Shown: positions 1 to 8,365 of the stretch, in pieces | Numbering within the stretch: the first letter of the stretch is position 1 | Layout: every line of letters begins with the position of its first letter | DNA from: CAYURP01 sp964447175 | GTDB taxonomy: Bacteria; Zixibacteria; MSB-5A5; SM23-73-2 | Reading direction: 5' to 3' | Assembly (NCBI GenBank): GCA_964447175.1 | Contig: CAYURP010000019.1 | Coordinates: forward strand, 1 to 51,978 | Length of the DNA: 51,978 nucleotides | Position numbers and translations under genes: made by a program | The notes under the pieces: model-generated | Database searches by the model: none | Told to the model about the DNA's origin: nothing | The model's input: the letters and a program-made list of their open reading frames with translations, nothing else

Positions 1-207
1 TTGGATTTTGCCAAGATAGAATTTGGCTTCCCTGTCTTTTGGATTAGAATCCAGGTGTTGAACCAGAAATTCTAATGCTTTTTGGAGTTCATTTTCTTTA
101 ATCAGGACCTGGAGCGTATCATCCAGCTGGGAGGCAAGTATATTTCTGGAAAAAAGGACAAAAAAAATTACGATCCAGATCAAAGGGAAATTTCGATTCC
201 TTTTCAT
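1..207 (-). CDS. Secreted TPR-type protein, N-terminal part only
   Basis: The reading frame is open from an ATG at 205-207 to the window edge, giving the first 69 residues of a protein that continues outside. It begins MKRNRNFPLIWIVIFFVLF, a clear signal peptide, and the mature part is helical with a TPR-like pattern (pairs of LQKALEFL and DPKDREAKFYLGKI type segments; the acidic/proline turn reads DSNPKDREAKF). It was not in the supplied frames because it is incomplete. It lies 39 bases downstream of lapB on the same strand, so it may be the last gene of the lapA-lapB transcript, acting in the periplasm or at the outer membrane. There is no strong Shine-Dalgarno sequence. The full function cannot be judged from this fragment. 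Confidence 0.7.
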   Translation of the reverse strand, partial: MKRNRNFPLIWIVIFFVLFSRNILASQLDDTLQVLIKENELQKALEFLVQHLDSNPKDREAKFYLGKIQ

Positions 208-246
208 CTTGAATTAAAGCTTGGGAAAACTAATTAAGAATCTTTT

Positions 247-1386
247 TTAGATATTGAAACTATTCCACTCCTTACAGCTGGGGCATCTCCACAGAGGTTC
301 CGAGGAGCTGAAACCGCATTTACTGCAGTTGTAGTATTCCACCTTTGCGGGCAGGTTCTCAAAAAGATTATTAAGCATCTCTTTTGCCCTTTCGATCTCA
401 TTTTGTTCCTGATAGATCCTGATCAGACTTAATCTGGCAGGAAGAAAAGAAGGATCGATATCCAGAATCTGATTATATTTCAGCTGGGCTTCCTCTGTTC
501 TTCCTTTTTTCTCGTCTAAGGAAGCTAAGGCAAAAAGGGCATTAGAGTCTTTGGGATTTTCTCTGTAGATCTGCTCATAGATTTCAGAGATCTCACCGAA
601 ACTTCCCAGCTCAAAAAGAGTCTTCTCCAGTTTATTGAAAACCAGATATCCTGTTTTTGGCACCATCTGCAGAAGTTTTTTCCAATTGTCAACTGCTTCA
701 TCCAGCCTTTGTTCACTGTAATAGGCATCGCCTAAAAAGATGTAGGCGGGCACGCACATATCATCGTAATTCAAAGCTTCCTTGTAAGCCACACGAGCTT
801 TATGGTAATCACCCTGGGAAGCCAGCTCCTTTCCTTTGGATACTTTATATAATGCTAAAATAGAGTTGTCCTTTTCCTTTTTATGTTTAAAGAGTTTGGA
901 TCGCAACTCAAAAGCCTCATCCCATTTCCCCATCTCCTCATACTCTGATAACAGGAATCGAATGGCCCAGGGATCCCTTTCATTCAATTTCAGGATCTCG
1001 TTTAAAATCGATACAGCCTGATGGTGGTCTCCCGATTCCATATAATCCAAAGCCAGGCTTTTTTTGATGTCCAGCTGCTCCTCCGGTGACAGGGAACGCC
1101 GCAGGGCTAACTCCCTATGGATGCGCAGAGCTTTATCGTATATTTTTTTCTTTCTGAAGATGTCACCCAGCTTGAGATAAGCATCCACGTTTTTTGTGTC
1201 CTGATTTACCACCTGTTTGAGTTTTTGAAAAGCCAGATTCACTTCACCAGCCAAAAGGGCTTTCAGACCGTCTATGTACAAAAGCTGAGCTGGTTTGATT
1301 TTCTCCCTTTTGAATCTTACCACGAAGAATATAAACACGATGGTGACAGCCGCAGCTCCTAATATCCACCAGTATATTGAGTGCAT
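247..1386 (-). CDS. lapB: LapB-like envelope assembly TPR protein
   Basis: This 379-residue protein has an N-terminal membrane anchor (about residues 4-22), a cytoplasmic run of TPR repeats (about 35-340) and a C-terminal rubredoxin-like zinc ribbon with C354-x2-C357 and C368-x2-C371. That order of parts, and the length, are those of LapB (YciM), which in Enterobacteria controls LPS synthesis by regulating turnover of LpxC by FtsH. The call is strengthened by the upstream LapA-like gene: lapA and lapB are neighbours in many bacteria. The ATG is preceded by TGGAGGTAAA, a strong ribosome binding site. Between lapA and lapB lies a 30-codon membrane ORF. Whether this organism makes classical LPS cannot be decided from the window; other zinc-ribbon TPR proteins remain a less likely alternative. 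Confidence 0.85.
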   Translation of the reverse strand: MHSIYWWILGAAAVTIVFIFFVVRFKREKIKPAQLLYIDGLKALLAGEVNLAFQKLKQVVNQDTKNVDAYLKLGDIFRKKKIYDKALRIHRELALRRSLSPEEQLDIKKSLALDYMESGDHHQAVSILNEILKLNERDPWAIRFLLSEYEEMGKWDEAFELRSKLFKHKKEKDNSILALYKVSKGKELASQGDYHKARVAYKEALNYDDMCVPAYIFLGDAYYSEQRLDEAVDNWKKLLQMVPKTGYLVFNKLEKTLFELGSFGEISEIYEQIYRENPKDSNALFALASLDEKKGRTEEAQLKYNQILDIDPSFLPARLSLIRIYQEQNEIERAKEMLNNLFENLPAKVEYYNCSKCGFSSSEPLWRCPSCKEWNSFNI

Positions 1387-1404
1387 TTTACCTCCATCTA
1401 TATC

Positions 1405-1497
1405 CTATTTTTTGTTCCTTCTAAACTTGAGCCATAAAAATGCGAATATCAAACCTGCTATAACTCCCATCAAGATACCCAAATATGTTTGCTCCAA
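1405..1497 (-). CDS. Small single-span membrane protein between lapA and lapB
   Basis: A 30-codon frame starts at TTG 1497 with AGAGG seven bases upstream and ends at TAG 1405. The product is one hydrophobic helix (roughly residues 6-22, GILMGVIAGLIFAFLW) followed by a basic tail KFRRNKK, the positive-inside signature of a tiny inner-membrane protein. It lies 21 bases after the lapA stop and 18 bases before the lapB ATG, so it fills the gap of the operon almost completely. It is in the same frame as lapA, so read-through of the lapA stop would add a third membrane helix. An internal ATG at 1470 would give 21 residues. No family is recognised; expression is inferred from spacing, hydrophobicity and the ribosome binding site. 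Confidence 0.5.
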   Translation of the reverse strand: MEQTYLGILMGVIAGLIFAFLWLKFRRNKK

Positions 1498-1518
1498 TTT
1501 TGTCCTCTTGTTGGGAGT

Positions 1519-1830
1519 CTACTCTTTTTCCTCCTCCACATCCTCTAAAGGGAGATTGCGTAAGGTGGTAATCTCCTCCATTAAATTTTTGTTTTCTTTT
1601 CTCTGAGCTCTTAACTCCGAATGAACCTTGAGGTAATAGGATATGCTTAAAAGAAATGAGATCACCATCCCCACAACCAGAGACCAGAATGCCACATAGA
1701 TCATGGGAATGTCGAAATAGGTAATGAAACCAAATAAATTAACAGATACTGTGACATTGGAGTTATATACGCCGAAACCTACTACCAAAAAGATTATCAC
1801 CAGGATCACAAATATTCTTAAAACCCACAT
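1519..1830 (-). CDS. lapA: LapA-domain (DUF1049-like) inner-membrane protein
   Basis: This 103-residue protein has two membrane helices (about 3-21 and 43-66) and a cytoplasmic coiled-coil tail (about 70-100) ending in acidic residues. Size, topology and the short sequence VYNSNVTVSVNLFGF between the helices are typical of LapA/YciS (DUF1049). In E. coli LapA works with LapB in controlling LPS assembly, and the neighbouring lapB-type gene supports the call. The ATG follows AAGGAGGAGAA, a very good ribosome binding site. A promoter-like pair lies 31-58 bases upstream. It is probably the first gene of lapA, small ORF, lapB and possibly the truncated TPR gene. Confidence 0.8.
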   Translation of the reverse strand: MWVLRIFVILVIIFLVVGFGVYNSNVTVSVNLFGFITYFDIPMIYVAFWSLVVGMVISFLLSISYYLKVHSELRAQRKENKNLMEEITTLRNLPLEDVEEEKE

Positions 1831-1860
1831 TTCTCCTCCTTCTATTTAAGAAGTAAAATT

Positions 1861-1888
1861 AATATACGCATAATCCGTTGTCAATCAA
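1861..1888 (-). promoter_or_regulatory. Probable sigma70 promoter of the lapA-lapB operon
   Basis: Read on the minus strand, TTGATT (1883-1888) is followed after 16 bases by TATATT (1861-1866), about 30 bases before the lapA ATG. The overlapping TTGACA nearby has no good partner at 17 bases. Identified by eye only. Confidence 0.45.
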
Positions 1889-1931
1889 AAAGAGAGCAGG
1901 CTGGCAAAAAAATGGGTAGGTTTTCAGGGGG

Positions 1932-2603
1932 TTAATTTTTGAATCTCCAACCTTCCATTATCTTGATGAACTCCTCGTGGTTGTTGCCAAAGAACTGTCG
2001 CTCGCAGGAAAAGTGTATAACGTAAATATTTTGGGCGTACTTGAAAAGGAGAAGATAGCCAATAATAAAATCGTTAATTACCCTTCCACTGCCCAAAGGA
2101 TCATTAGTTCGAGTTGGATCTTTCACCACCCTCTCAAATGGCTTGCGCATGGTAAAGACGTTTGCCGGAATGCTGTCCACCAGGAGCTTCGATTCCTCTA
2201 TGATCTCAGATCCGGTGAGAAAATCAAGCGTGAGAGTATAAGCCTCTCTGTTTTTGATCTTTTTTGACTCTTCAACAAAGAGTGCCTGTTTAAATTCTTC
2301 GACTGACAAAGAGGTGGTATCTGCCAGGATCAGAATGGTGGGAATGTTGATATCTCCGCGGGATTGCAAACTGCTGATCCGATCGATCTGGTAGTTTTTC
2401 TTCATCAGGATGGCCCGAAGCGAAGACGGTTCTTTTTCATCCTTTAATTTCCAGTTTGATAGAAAGGTCAGCTCATATTTGAATTTCGAATCGATAAAAG
2501 TGTGGTCTTTGACCTCTCCTGTTTTCTGCGTTTTTGCCCAGGAGAGGTTTGAAATGGAAACCAGAAGGATTCCCATCAAAGCTAAAGTGATTACTTTTTT
2601 CAT
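1932..2603 (-). CDS. Secreted protein of unknown function
   Basis: The 223-residue product starts with a signal peptide (MKKVITLALMGILLVSISNLSWA, cleavage likely after residue 23). The mature domain opens with a hydrophobic/aromatic pattern F-K-Y-E-L-T-F-L-S-N-W-K-L that resembles the first strands of PsbP/Mog1-like folds, but I cannot assign it to a family. It has no cysteine pairs except one near the end, no lipobox and no catalytic motif that I recognise. The start is fixed by GGAGGAGGT directly before the ATG. It sits upstream of lapA with a 101-base gap that carries a separate promoter, so it is probably its own unit. A periplasmic or secreted location is inferred from the signal peptide. 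Confidence 0.65.
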   Translation of the reverse strand: MKKVITLALMGILLVSISNLSWAKTQKTGEVKDHTFIDSKFKYELTFLSNWKLKDEKEPSSLRAILMKKNYQIDRISSLQSRGDINIPTILILADTTSLSVEEFKQALFVEESKKIKNREAYTLTLDFLTGSEIIEESKLLVDSIPANVFTMRKPFERVVKDPTRTNDPLGSGRVINDFIIGYLLLFKYAQNIYVIHFSCERQFFGNNHEEFIKIMEGWRFKN

Positions 2604-2651
2604 ACCTCCTCCTTTTTATCGAACACTCACGCCGACATTCCTTTCACAGAC

Positions 2652-2679
2652 AATATAAAGAATCTAATTAGTTACGCAA
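2652..2679 (-). promoter_or_regulatory. Possible sigma70 promoter of the secreted-protein gene
   Basis: On the minus strand TTGCGT (2674-2679), 16 bases, then TATATT (2652-2657), about 48 bases before the ATG at 2603. The -10 element is good, the -35 element only fair. Confidence 0.35.
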
Positions 2680-2783
2680 TCTTTTTTAAATTTTTCTATT
2701 ATCAAAATTTGTTAACAATTTTGACCAGTTACAAAGAAGCTCCTGATTTTTATTAGAAAAGTTTTGAATCTAAAAAAATGGAA

Positions 2784-2963
2784 TTAAGCCTGATCTCTTT
2801 TCAGAATATCACTTATGTTTTCCAGTTGGTGACTGATTCTGTCCAGTTTGGAGCCCAGATTGTAAATGGCGATGGGGATGATTACTAAAAGTACCAAAAG
2901 AAAAAGCGAAAACATCATATTCCCGATGTTTATAAGTGTAAAACAAGGCTGACCGTAAAACAT
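2784..2963 (-). CDS. Small membrane protein, 59 residues
   Basis: An ATG at 2961-2963 is preceded by AGGAGGTAAAG and opens a 59-codon frame ending with TAA at 2784. The product has one membrane helix (about residues 16-34, rich in L, V and I) followed by a short amphipathic, coiled-coil-like tail with heptad spacing (LGSKLDRISHQLENISDIL). This layout suggests a membrane-anchored oligomer or a partner of a larger membrane protein. It stands alone, with a gap of 180 bases to the secreted-protein gene downstream and a repeat patch upstream. The perfect ribosome binding site and sensible helix make it very likely to be real; its function is unknown. Confidence 0.65.
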   Translation of the reverse strand: MFYGQPCFTLINIGNMMFSLFLLVLLVIIPIAIYNLGSKLDRISHQLENISDILKRDQA

Positions 2964-3148
2964 CTTTACCTCCTGGTTTTATTAATTTTCTACGTCTTAT
3001 TCATAGAAATAGTTCCTTTTTTTGTCCGCAGTCCGCCGTCGGTGGTCCGCAGCCTCCCAATCCACTATTAACCAAGTATTTTTTTATCGGCGGACGGCGG
3101 TCAGTGGACGTTCTCGTAATCCCTTATTAATCAGGTCTTGTTTTTATC

Positions 3149-3194
3149 ACCTCACCCATTCCCTCTCCTTAAAAGGAGAGGGTTAGGGAGAGGT
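3149..3194. repeat. Hairpin element with CCCTCTCCTT arms
   Basis: CCCTCTCCTT (3161-3170) pairs perfectly with AAGGAGAGGG (3173-3182) around two bases. The match continues outward imperfectly to ACCTC (3149) and GAGGT (3194), with 16 of 20 positions pairing. It is a REP-like palindrome; it could also end transcription, but no U-run follows. Confidence 0.65.
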
Positions 3195-3236
3195 AGCAAT
3201 CCCTTATTCATCAGGTCTTCTTTTCTCATCTTGGTA

Positions 3237-3279
3237 GGACAGGCATTCCTGCCTGTCCTGTCAGACAAGAATGTCTGAC
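3237..3279. repeat. Double hairpin element
   Basis: Two adjacent perfect hairpins: GGACAGGCA/TGCCTGTCC (arms 3237-3245 and 3250-3258) and GTCAGACA/TGTCTGAC (arms 3260-3267 and 3272-3279), each with a four-base loop. They sit between repeat units 3 and 4 of the patch and are probably one mobile or REP-like insert. Confidence 0.65.
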
Positions 3280-3348
3280 CCACTGAAAAATAATCAGTGA
3301 TCCGCAGCCTCCCAATCCACTATTAATCCGGTTTTATTATCGTTTGAT

Positions 3349-6300
3349 TTAATCTATTAAAATGGTCTTTATTCTATCAATTCTAAATGTTCTATCCTCA
3401 TGGACTAGATTACAAAAAGCTTTTATATAAATTCCATCATAGCTATATGGCTTGATTTGACGAACTGTGAAACCTGATGAAGGTGATATGTATTCTATGG
3501 TTATAGTATGTTGATTCTCAATGGCTTGTTCGATTATTTTTTCGATGTCCTTAAGTTGTTGCTTAATATCCTCTTTTCTATCTTCGGTAAAAATTTTTTC
3601 TGAATCTGTTTTATGACTTTTAGTTGCTTCTTTAATTATAAACTGCTCTTTTTTGAAATCTTCTTCTTTATTAGCATTAAAAGTGAATTTCTCATTTATT
3701 TCTAATATATTATTACTTTTTTTATAAGCTTCTAAACTTTTCCATATATATTTGCTGATATCCATAGTAACTTTTGAAAAACCTAATAATCTTGCAGTTT
3801 GATTTATTAAATCGTCCTTTGGCATACTATATTCTGTCTTTAATACGATTAACGCGGCTTCCCCAATTTCTTCCGGATCTATTATATGGATATCTTTATT
3901 TATTTCTTTTGAATCCCGTCTTCGAACAGATGGCTTTATCATATTGATAGGCCAATAAAATTCATCTTTTTTCTTTATCATCTTTTTCGATATACAATAA
4001 CCCTCAGCAGATTGTAAAATTTGCCTAATTCTACTACCAACGGCACGAATACCCCAATGTTGTACTACGCGTTTCCAAGCCTCCTCTCTGTGAACAGGAC
4101 CTTCATATTCAACTATTTTCTTTAATACAGAAGCAATCCTTGAACTGTCTGCCCAATAAAAATCATCACAAAAGGAATTTTCTTGAATGGGAGTTAATAT
4201 GTAATCTTTGACTTTAGTATCAGTTTTATCAGTAGGTGTTTTATAAGAGAATTTATATTCAGGGTTAGTTTTTAATTTATTTTTAGAAAACTTACCTGTC
4301 TTGGATTTTTCTATGGCATTTAGTAATCTTTCAAATTCCTTTCTTGGATTATTAAACCAGTCTGTAGACCATATTCTATACAAATTCCAATTTAATTCTT
4401 CTAAAACTTCTTGCCTTAATCTATCTCTATCACGAGCTGTTGACGACGAATGATAATACGCCCCATCACATTCTATACCTAAAATATATTTACCTGGCAA
4501 ATTGTCATCTACTACTGCTAAATCTATTCTATAACCAGAACAACCTATTTGCTTTTGAACTTTGATACCTTTAGATATTAATAAGTTATACACAGATTCC
4601 TCAAAAGGAGATTCTAAAAATCCTTTTTCAGTAATTCCTCTCAATAAAGCAATCTTACCTTTTTCAGCAAAATCTAAATAACCTTTTAATAAATGTACAC
4701 CATCACTATCTGTCTTTGATAAATCAAAATCGTCTCCACGGATTGAACTAAATATTTCAAGCCTTCTTCTAGCGCGAGTTACTAAAACATTGAGTCTCCT
4801 AGCCCCTCCAACTTGATTTATCGGGCCAAAATTCATTGATAAACGCCCATTTTGATCCTTGCCATAACCAACACTAATAAATATTACGTCTCTTTCGTCA
4901 CCTTGAATAGTCTCCAAATTCTTTATGAAAAAATGTTCTAATCTATCTTTTGCGAAAAACGCTTCCAAACCACTATCCTCTTTTAGCATCTCTTCAATCG
5001 CATCTTCGATAGCATATTTTTGTCTTATACTGAATGTTCCAATACCTAAGCTTAGAGCGGGATTTACTTTAAAATGCTTAAAAACTGCTTTTGCTACTTC
5101 ATTTGCTTCTTCTATATTTGTTCCTTTACCACCTCTGTCATAAACTGTGTTGGGATTATAGTGGAACTTTATACCTAATTCAGGACACTCATCCTCCACA
5201 TATGGGAAAGTAAACAAACGATTATTGTAGAAGTTCTTATTTGAAAAGGCAATTAAAGATTCATGTTTACTTCTATAATGCCAGCGTAACATTGTTTTTG
5301 GAATACCACTTACAGCGCATTCATCAAGAATACTATCTAAGTCCTCAGGTAGTGTTTCTATTGAAATATTGTCTTCGTCTTCAGGCGTAAGTACTTCGGA
5401 TTGGAAAAAAGTTGTAGGCGGTAACTGTTTACTGTCTCCAGCAATAACAATTTGTTTACCACGAAGAATAGGGCCTATGCTATCTTCAGGAGGTATCTGA
5501 CTAGCCTCATCAAAAATAACTAAATCAAACTTGATTAATTCAGGATTAATAAACTGAGCTACTGTTAATGGACTCATCATCAAGCATGGCTTTAAATTAA
5601 TTATAGCATTAGATGCTAATTCAAAAAGTTTTCTAATTGGAAGGTGAGCTTTAGTTTTTCTTCCTTCTCTTAAAATAACACCCAATTCCGAAGATTTAGA
5701 TGGTATATAATTGCAATCAAATCTGCCAGACAGGGTATGTTGAATTCTGATTTTTGCTAACTCAATTTGCCTTTTGTCGATTTCGCAAAATTTCTCAATT
5801 AATTTTTCATGATCTTCTCCATAAAATTTTTTCAAAGGTTCTCTCTCAGCGAAAACTCTATCTAGCCAACATCTTAAAAATTGGCATTCAAAAGCATTTA
5901 CAATCCTTTCTAGCGGAAAATTAAGAAGTATAACCTTATTTACAAAATCTGCTATCCCTTCTTTTTTACATTCTTGTAAAGCGTCTTGATATCTAGTCCA
6001 ATAATCAAGAGAATCTATATTATCTTTCATTATTATAATTTTTGACATAAATTCTGCTAATTTATACATAATAAATTTTGTATCGAAAACTAGAGAATCA
6101 TTAAATTTCAATATTTCAAACAGCTTATTTATGTCATTCTTAAAATTTTCTAATACTTTTGAAAGAGCACGTATAGTGGATTTATAATTCTCTATATCAA
6201 ACTCTATATCTCCTCTTTTGCTCCTACTTTTTTTTAAGTTGTCGAACGCTTCCTTTACTTTTTTTCCATATATGGAATTATTCAGATGTTTTTTTAATAA

Positions 6301-8058
6301 AGCGTGATCTTTCCAGAAAGAAATTGATAATCGTAAAAAAGGATTTTTAATATACCGATGGTATTTGCTGAAAAGAAGATTAATGTCTATAAAGGTTTCT
6401 ATTTGAATGATTGTACTAGGATCATAGTAGAAGTAAGATTTTTTGAGTTTTTCCAAATAACTCTGCATAATAGAATAATTATCAATGATAGAACCCAATA
6501 ATTTATTTATGTTTATTTTATCTTGATAATAAATTTCTGTTATTTGTGATCCATACCATGGATGGTTTATAGGATTGTGAATCTTAGATAGATTAAAAGC
6601 CAGATTGTCTAATAAATCACAACATTTATTATATTTATGTCTACTCCATTCTTTTACATCTTTAAAAACCAAAGATAGATCGTTTATATCTTGGTGTTTG
6701 TTAATAATTCCGAATGCCTGATAAGGAGTCATTTCTAATTTGCCATAAGGATTGTGAATAGCATTCACATAATCGTTAAGTGCTTTTTTAATATCTTCTA
6801 ATTTAGCGATCTCATCATCATGAGAGTGGTCTGGTTTTTGGGGAATTTCTAAAACTCTTACCAACTCCTTAATAACCTCATTTTTATTTGTCTTTCTACT
6901 ATGTAATTCTAAACAAAAATCTCCAATACCGTTATTATCGAGACGTTTTTTAACTACTTCCAAAGCAGCCATTTTTTGACTAACAAATAGAACTTTTTTG
7001 TTCTCGGCTAAAAATTCAGAGATTATATTGGCAATGGTTTGTGATTTCCCAGTGCCCGGCGGGCCTTCAATTAGAAGATCTTTCCCTCTTTTTGCAGCTA
7101 ATATAGCTTGTTGCTGACTTGAATCTGCATCCAGGATTTGAAATGTATTATCTGACCTTAATATCCCATCTAAATCTTTTTCCTCTTCAAGTAATCCAAG
7201 GGTTACATTTTGTTTTAAAGGCTGTCCACATATTGTTTTTATTATTGGGCTCTCTAACAAAACACTAAAGTATTTTTCGATATCTTTATACATAATAAAC
7301 TTCGAAAACGAAAATAAGCTCAAATATATATCATTGGTAACACACCATTGTTCATAATGTTTAACAGCCTCCTGTAACATTAAAAGTATTTGTTGAGGAT
7401 TTATTTCGTCATTAAAATATTCATCTATATTTAATATAACACCAAAATCATATTTTAATTTTTGAATCAAAGCAGGATTAAACATAGGAGGCTCATCAGT
7501 ATATTCTAACTTAAAATAACCTTTAACAGATTTGCGTGTCAATTCAACAGGAACTAAAATAATTGGTGCTTTTAACTTAACATCAGAATTCTCTGACTCG
7601 TACCATTCCAAATAACCTAAAGCCAAAAACAACGTATTATAGCCCTGCTCCTCCATAACAGATGTGGCTTTTGAGTATATTCTAAACTGGTTACGCTTTA
7701 GATCGTCTTTTGATAAATTTGTTTGTAAATATTTATCAATATGTTTTTCCTCTAAATCAGAGCTCTCGTATGCTTGAAACTCTTGAGATGATACATTAGA
7801 TTTCTGCTCTCCTTCTGTATTCTTCTTTTTATCACCGGTATCGTTTTTTTCTTTGTCCTCTTTTTCATGTGAAGCAACCGGTAAAAACCCCATAGAAACA
7901 TTATCTATTACGATAAGTTTATAGACTTCAGAAGGAATCTCGTCTATGACACGAATGGTTGTAACTTTAGTTGGACGGAAATTCAGTAATCTATTTCTTT
8001 TAGATAAATCAATTAACTTCTGTTTCCAGTGTTTTATACGTTCTTCTACAATATTCAT
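3349..8058 (-). CDS. DUF4011 helicase with Vsr-like nuclease, probable defence protein
   Basis: This is a 1569-residue multidomain protein. The N-terminus has the DUF4011 signature WKQKLIDLSKRNRLLNF (about 11-27). An SF1 helicase follows: Walker A GPPGTGKS at about 332-339, FDEAS at about 849, GDSKQLPP at about 873, WHYRSKHES near 924, and NVLVTRARR near 1089. A Vsr/MTES_1575-like PD-(D/E)xK nuclease has the acidic residues of RIDLAV (about 1176) and IECDGAYYH (about 1194). A DUF3320 region lies at about 1290-1456, and the last 58 residues resemble a WYL domain. Such helicase-nuclease fusions are often found in anti-phage defence islands; that role here is inference. Base composition is strikingly AT-rich (18-42% G+C in sampled lines, about 30% overall by eye), which suggests transfer. 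Its ATG overlaps the stop of the upstream small gene as ATGA and has no ribosome binding site of its own, indicating coupled translation. Confidence 0.85.
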   Translation of the reverse strand: MNIVEERIKHWKQKLIDLSKRNRLLNFRPTKVTTIRVIDEIPSEVYKLIVIDNVSMGFLPVASHEKEDKEKNDTGDKKKNTEGEQKSNVSSQEFQAYESSDLEEKHIDKYLQTNLSKDDLKRNQFRIYSKATSVMEEQGYNTLFLALGYLEWYESENSDVKLKAPIILVPVELTRKSVKGYFKLEYTDEPPMFNPALIQKLKYDFGVILNIDEYFNDEINPQQILLMLQEAVKHYEQWCVTNDIYLSLFSFSKFIMYKDIEKYFSVLLESPIIKTICGQPLKQNVTLGLLEEEKDLDGILRSDNTFQILDADSSQQQAILAAKRGKDLLIEGPPGTGKSQTIANIISEFLAENKKVLFVSQKMAALEVVKKRLDNNGIGDFCLELHSRKTNKNEVIKELVRVLEIPQKPDHSHDDEIAKLEDIKKALNDYVNAIHNPYGKLEMTPYQAFGIINKHQDINDLSLVFKDVKEWSRHKYNKCCDLLDNLAFNLSKIHNPINHPWYGSQITEIYYQDKININKLLGSIIDNYSIMQSYLEKLKKSYFYYDPSTIIQIETFIDINLLFSKYHRYIKNPFLRLSISFWKDHALLKKHLNNSIYGKKVKEAFDNLKKSRSKRGDIEFDIENYKSTIRALSKVLENFKNDINKLFEILKFNDSLVFDTKFIMYKLAEFMSKIIIMKDNIDSLDYWTRYQDALQECKKEGIADFVNKVILLNFPLERIVNAFECQFLRCWLDRVFAEREPLKKFYGEDHEKLIEKFCEIDKRQIELAKIRIQHTLSGRFDCNYIPSKSSELGVILREGRKTKAHLPIRKLFELASNAIINLKPCLMMSPLTVAQFINPELIKFDLVIFDEASQIPPEDSIGPILRGKQIVIAGDSKQLPPTTFFQSEVLTPEDEDNISIETLPEDLDSILDECAVSGIPKTMLRWHYRSKHESLIAFSNKNFYNNRLFTFPYVEDECPELGIKFHYNPNTVYDRGGKGTNIEEANEVAKAVFKHFKVNPALSLGIGTFSIRQKYAIEDAIEEMLKEDSGLEAFFAKDRLEHFFIKNLETIQGDERDVIFISVGYGKDQNGRLSMNFGPINQVGGARRLNVLVTRARRRLEIFSSIRGDDFDLSKTDSDGVHLLKGYLDFAEKGKIALLRGITEKGFLESPFEESVYNLLISKGIKVQKQIGCSGYRIDLAVVDDNLPGKYILGIECDGAYYHSSSTARDRDRLRQEVLEELNWNLYRIWSTDWFNNPRKEFERLLNAIEKSKTGKFSKNKLKTNPEYKFSYKTPTDKTDTKVKDYILTPIQENSFCDDFYWADSSRIASVLKKIVEYEGPVHREEAWKRVVQHWGIRAVGSRIRQILQSAEGYCISKKMIKKKDEFYWPINMIKPSVRRRDSKEINKDIHIIDPEEIGEAALIVLKTEYSMPKDDLINQTARLLGFSKVTMDISKYIWKSLEAYKKSNNILEINEKFTFNANKEEDFKKEQFIIKEATKSHKTDSEKIFTEDRKEDIKQQLKDIEKIIEQAIENQHTITIEYISPSSGFTVRQIKPYSYDGIYIKAFCNLVHEDRTFRIDRIKTILID

Positions 8059-8294
8059 ATCGGTTTTCTTGGTTTTATAACCTTTGTCGCTTTAAAGTGA
8101 AATATATATGAATACACATTTTGATTCCTTAAAAGGCATTCTGGGTAATCCTTGTCCTTGGTTAAGCACACTACCTTCATGAAAGTATGTCCAAATCTGT
8201 CTCTTAAAGTTGACTCTTTATAGGAGGGAAGTAAAAAAAATATAATTGCCTGAATGCTTAACCCTAATAATGCTATAGAAAAATTATCAAACAT
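8055..8294 (-). CDS. Small membrane-anchored protein coupled to the helicase
   Basis: This 79-residue protein has a hydrophobic N-terminal helix (about 5-23, IALLGLSIQAIIFFLL) and a polar remainder with two cysteines and a basic end (KATKVIKPRKPI). Its ATG follows AGGAGGAG with good spacing, and its TGA overlaps the helicase ATG (ATGA), so the two are read from one message. It shares the low G+C of the helicase and is the first gene after the promoter at 8366-8394. I recognise no family. It might be a membrane anchor, sensor or regulator of the helicase-nuclease, or only a leader that drives coupled translation. Confidence 0.6.
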   Translation of the reverse strand: MFDNFSIALLGLSIQAIIFFLLPSYKESTLRDRFGHTFMKVVCLTKDKDYPECLLRNQNVYSYIFHFKATKVIKPRKPI

Positions 8295-8365
8295 TGATAC
8301 TCCTCCTGCTTTATTATTCCCTTGCTTCCATTCTTCTGTAATAAGAAGCTAATTTTAGTAGCACT

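Larger units (their letters stand above)
3024..3334. repeat. Patch of four related 21-base repeats with hairpins between
   Basis: This fills most of the 385 bases between the 59-residue gene and the helicase gene. Four copies of a degenerate unit, roughly AATCC-x-x-TATT-x-ATC-x-GGT, start at 3059, 3118, 3198 and 3314. Copies 1 and 4 belong to a perfect 26-base direct repeat (3046-3071 and 3301-3326); copies 2 and 3 match at 21 of 22 bases (3118-3139, 3198-3219). Each interval holds a different palindromic insert: GTCCGCCG (3031-3038) against CGGCGGAC (3088-3095), the hairpin at 3149-3194, and the double hairpin at 3237-3279. Spacing is irregular (59, 80, 116 bases). It looks like accumulated MITE or REP-like elements at the downstream edge of the AT-rich helicase unit. 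No open frame with a ribosome binding site is seen. Confidence 0.7.

Noticed and set aside
3024..3334. CRISPR array
   Set aside because: The repeats are degenerate, spaced 59, 80 and 116 bases apart, and the intervals are palindromic elements, not spacers; no cas gene is near.
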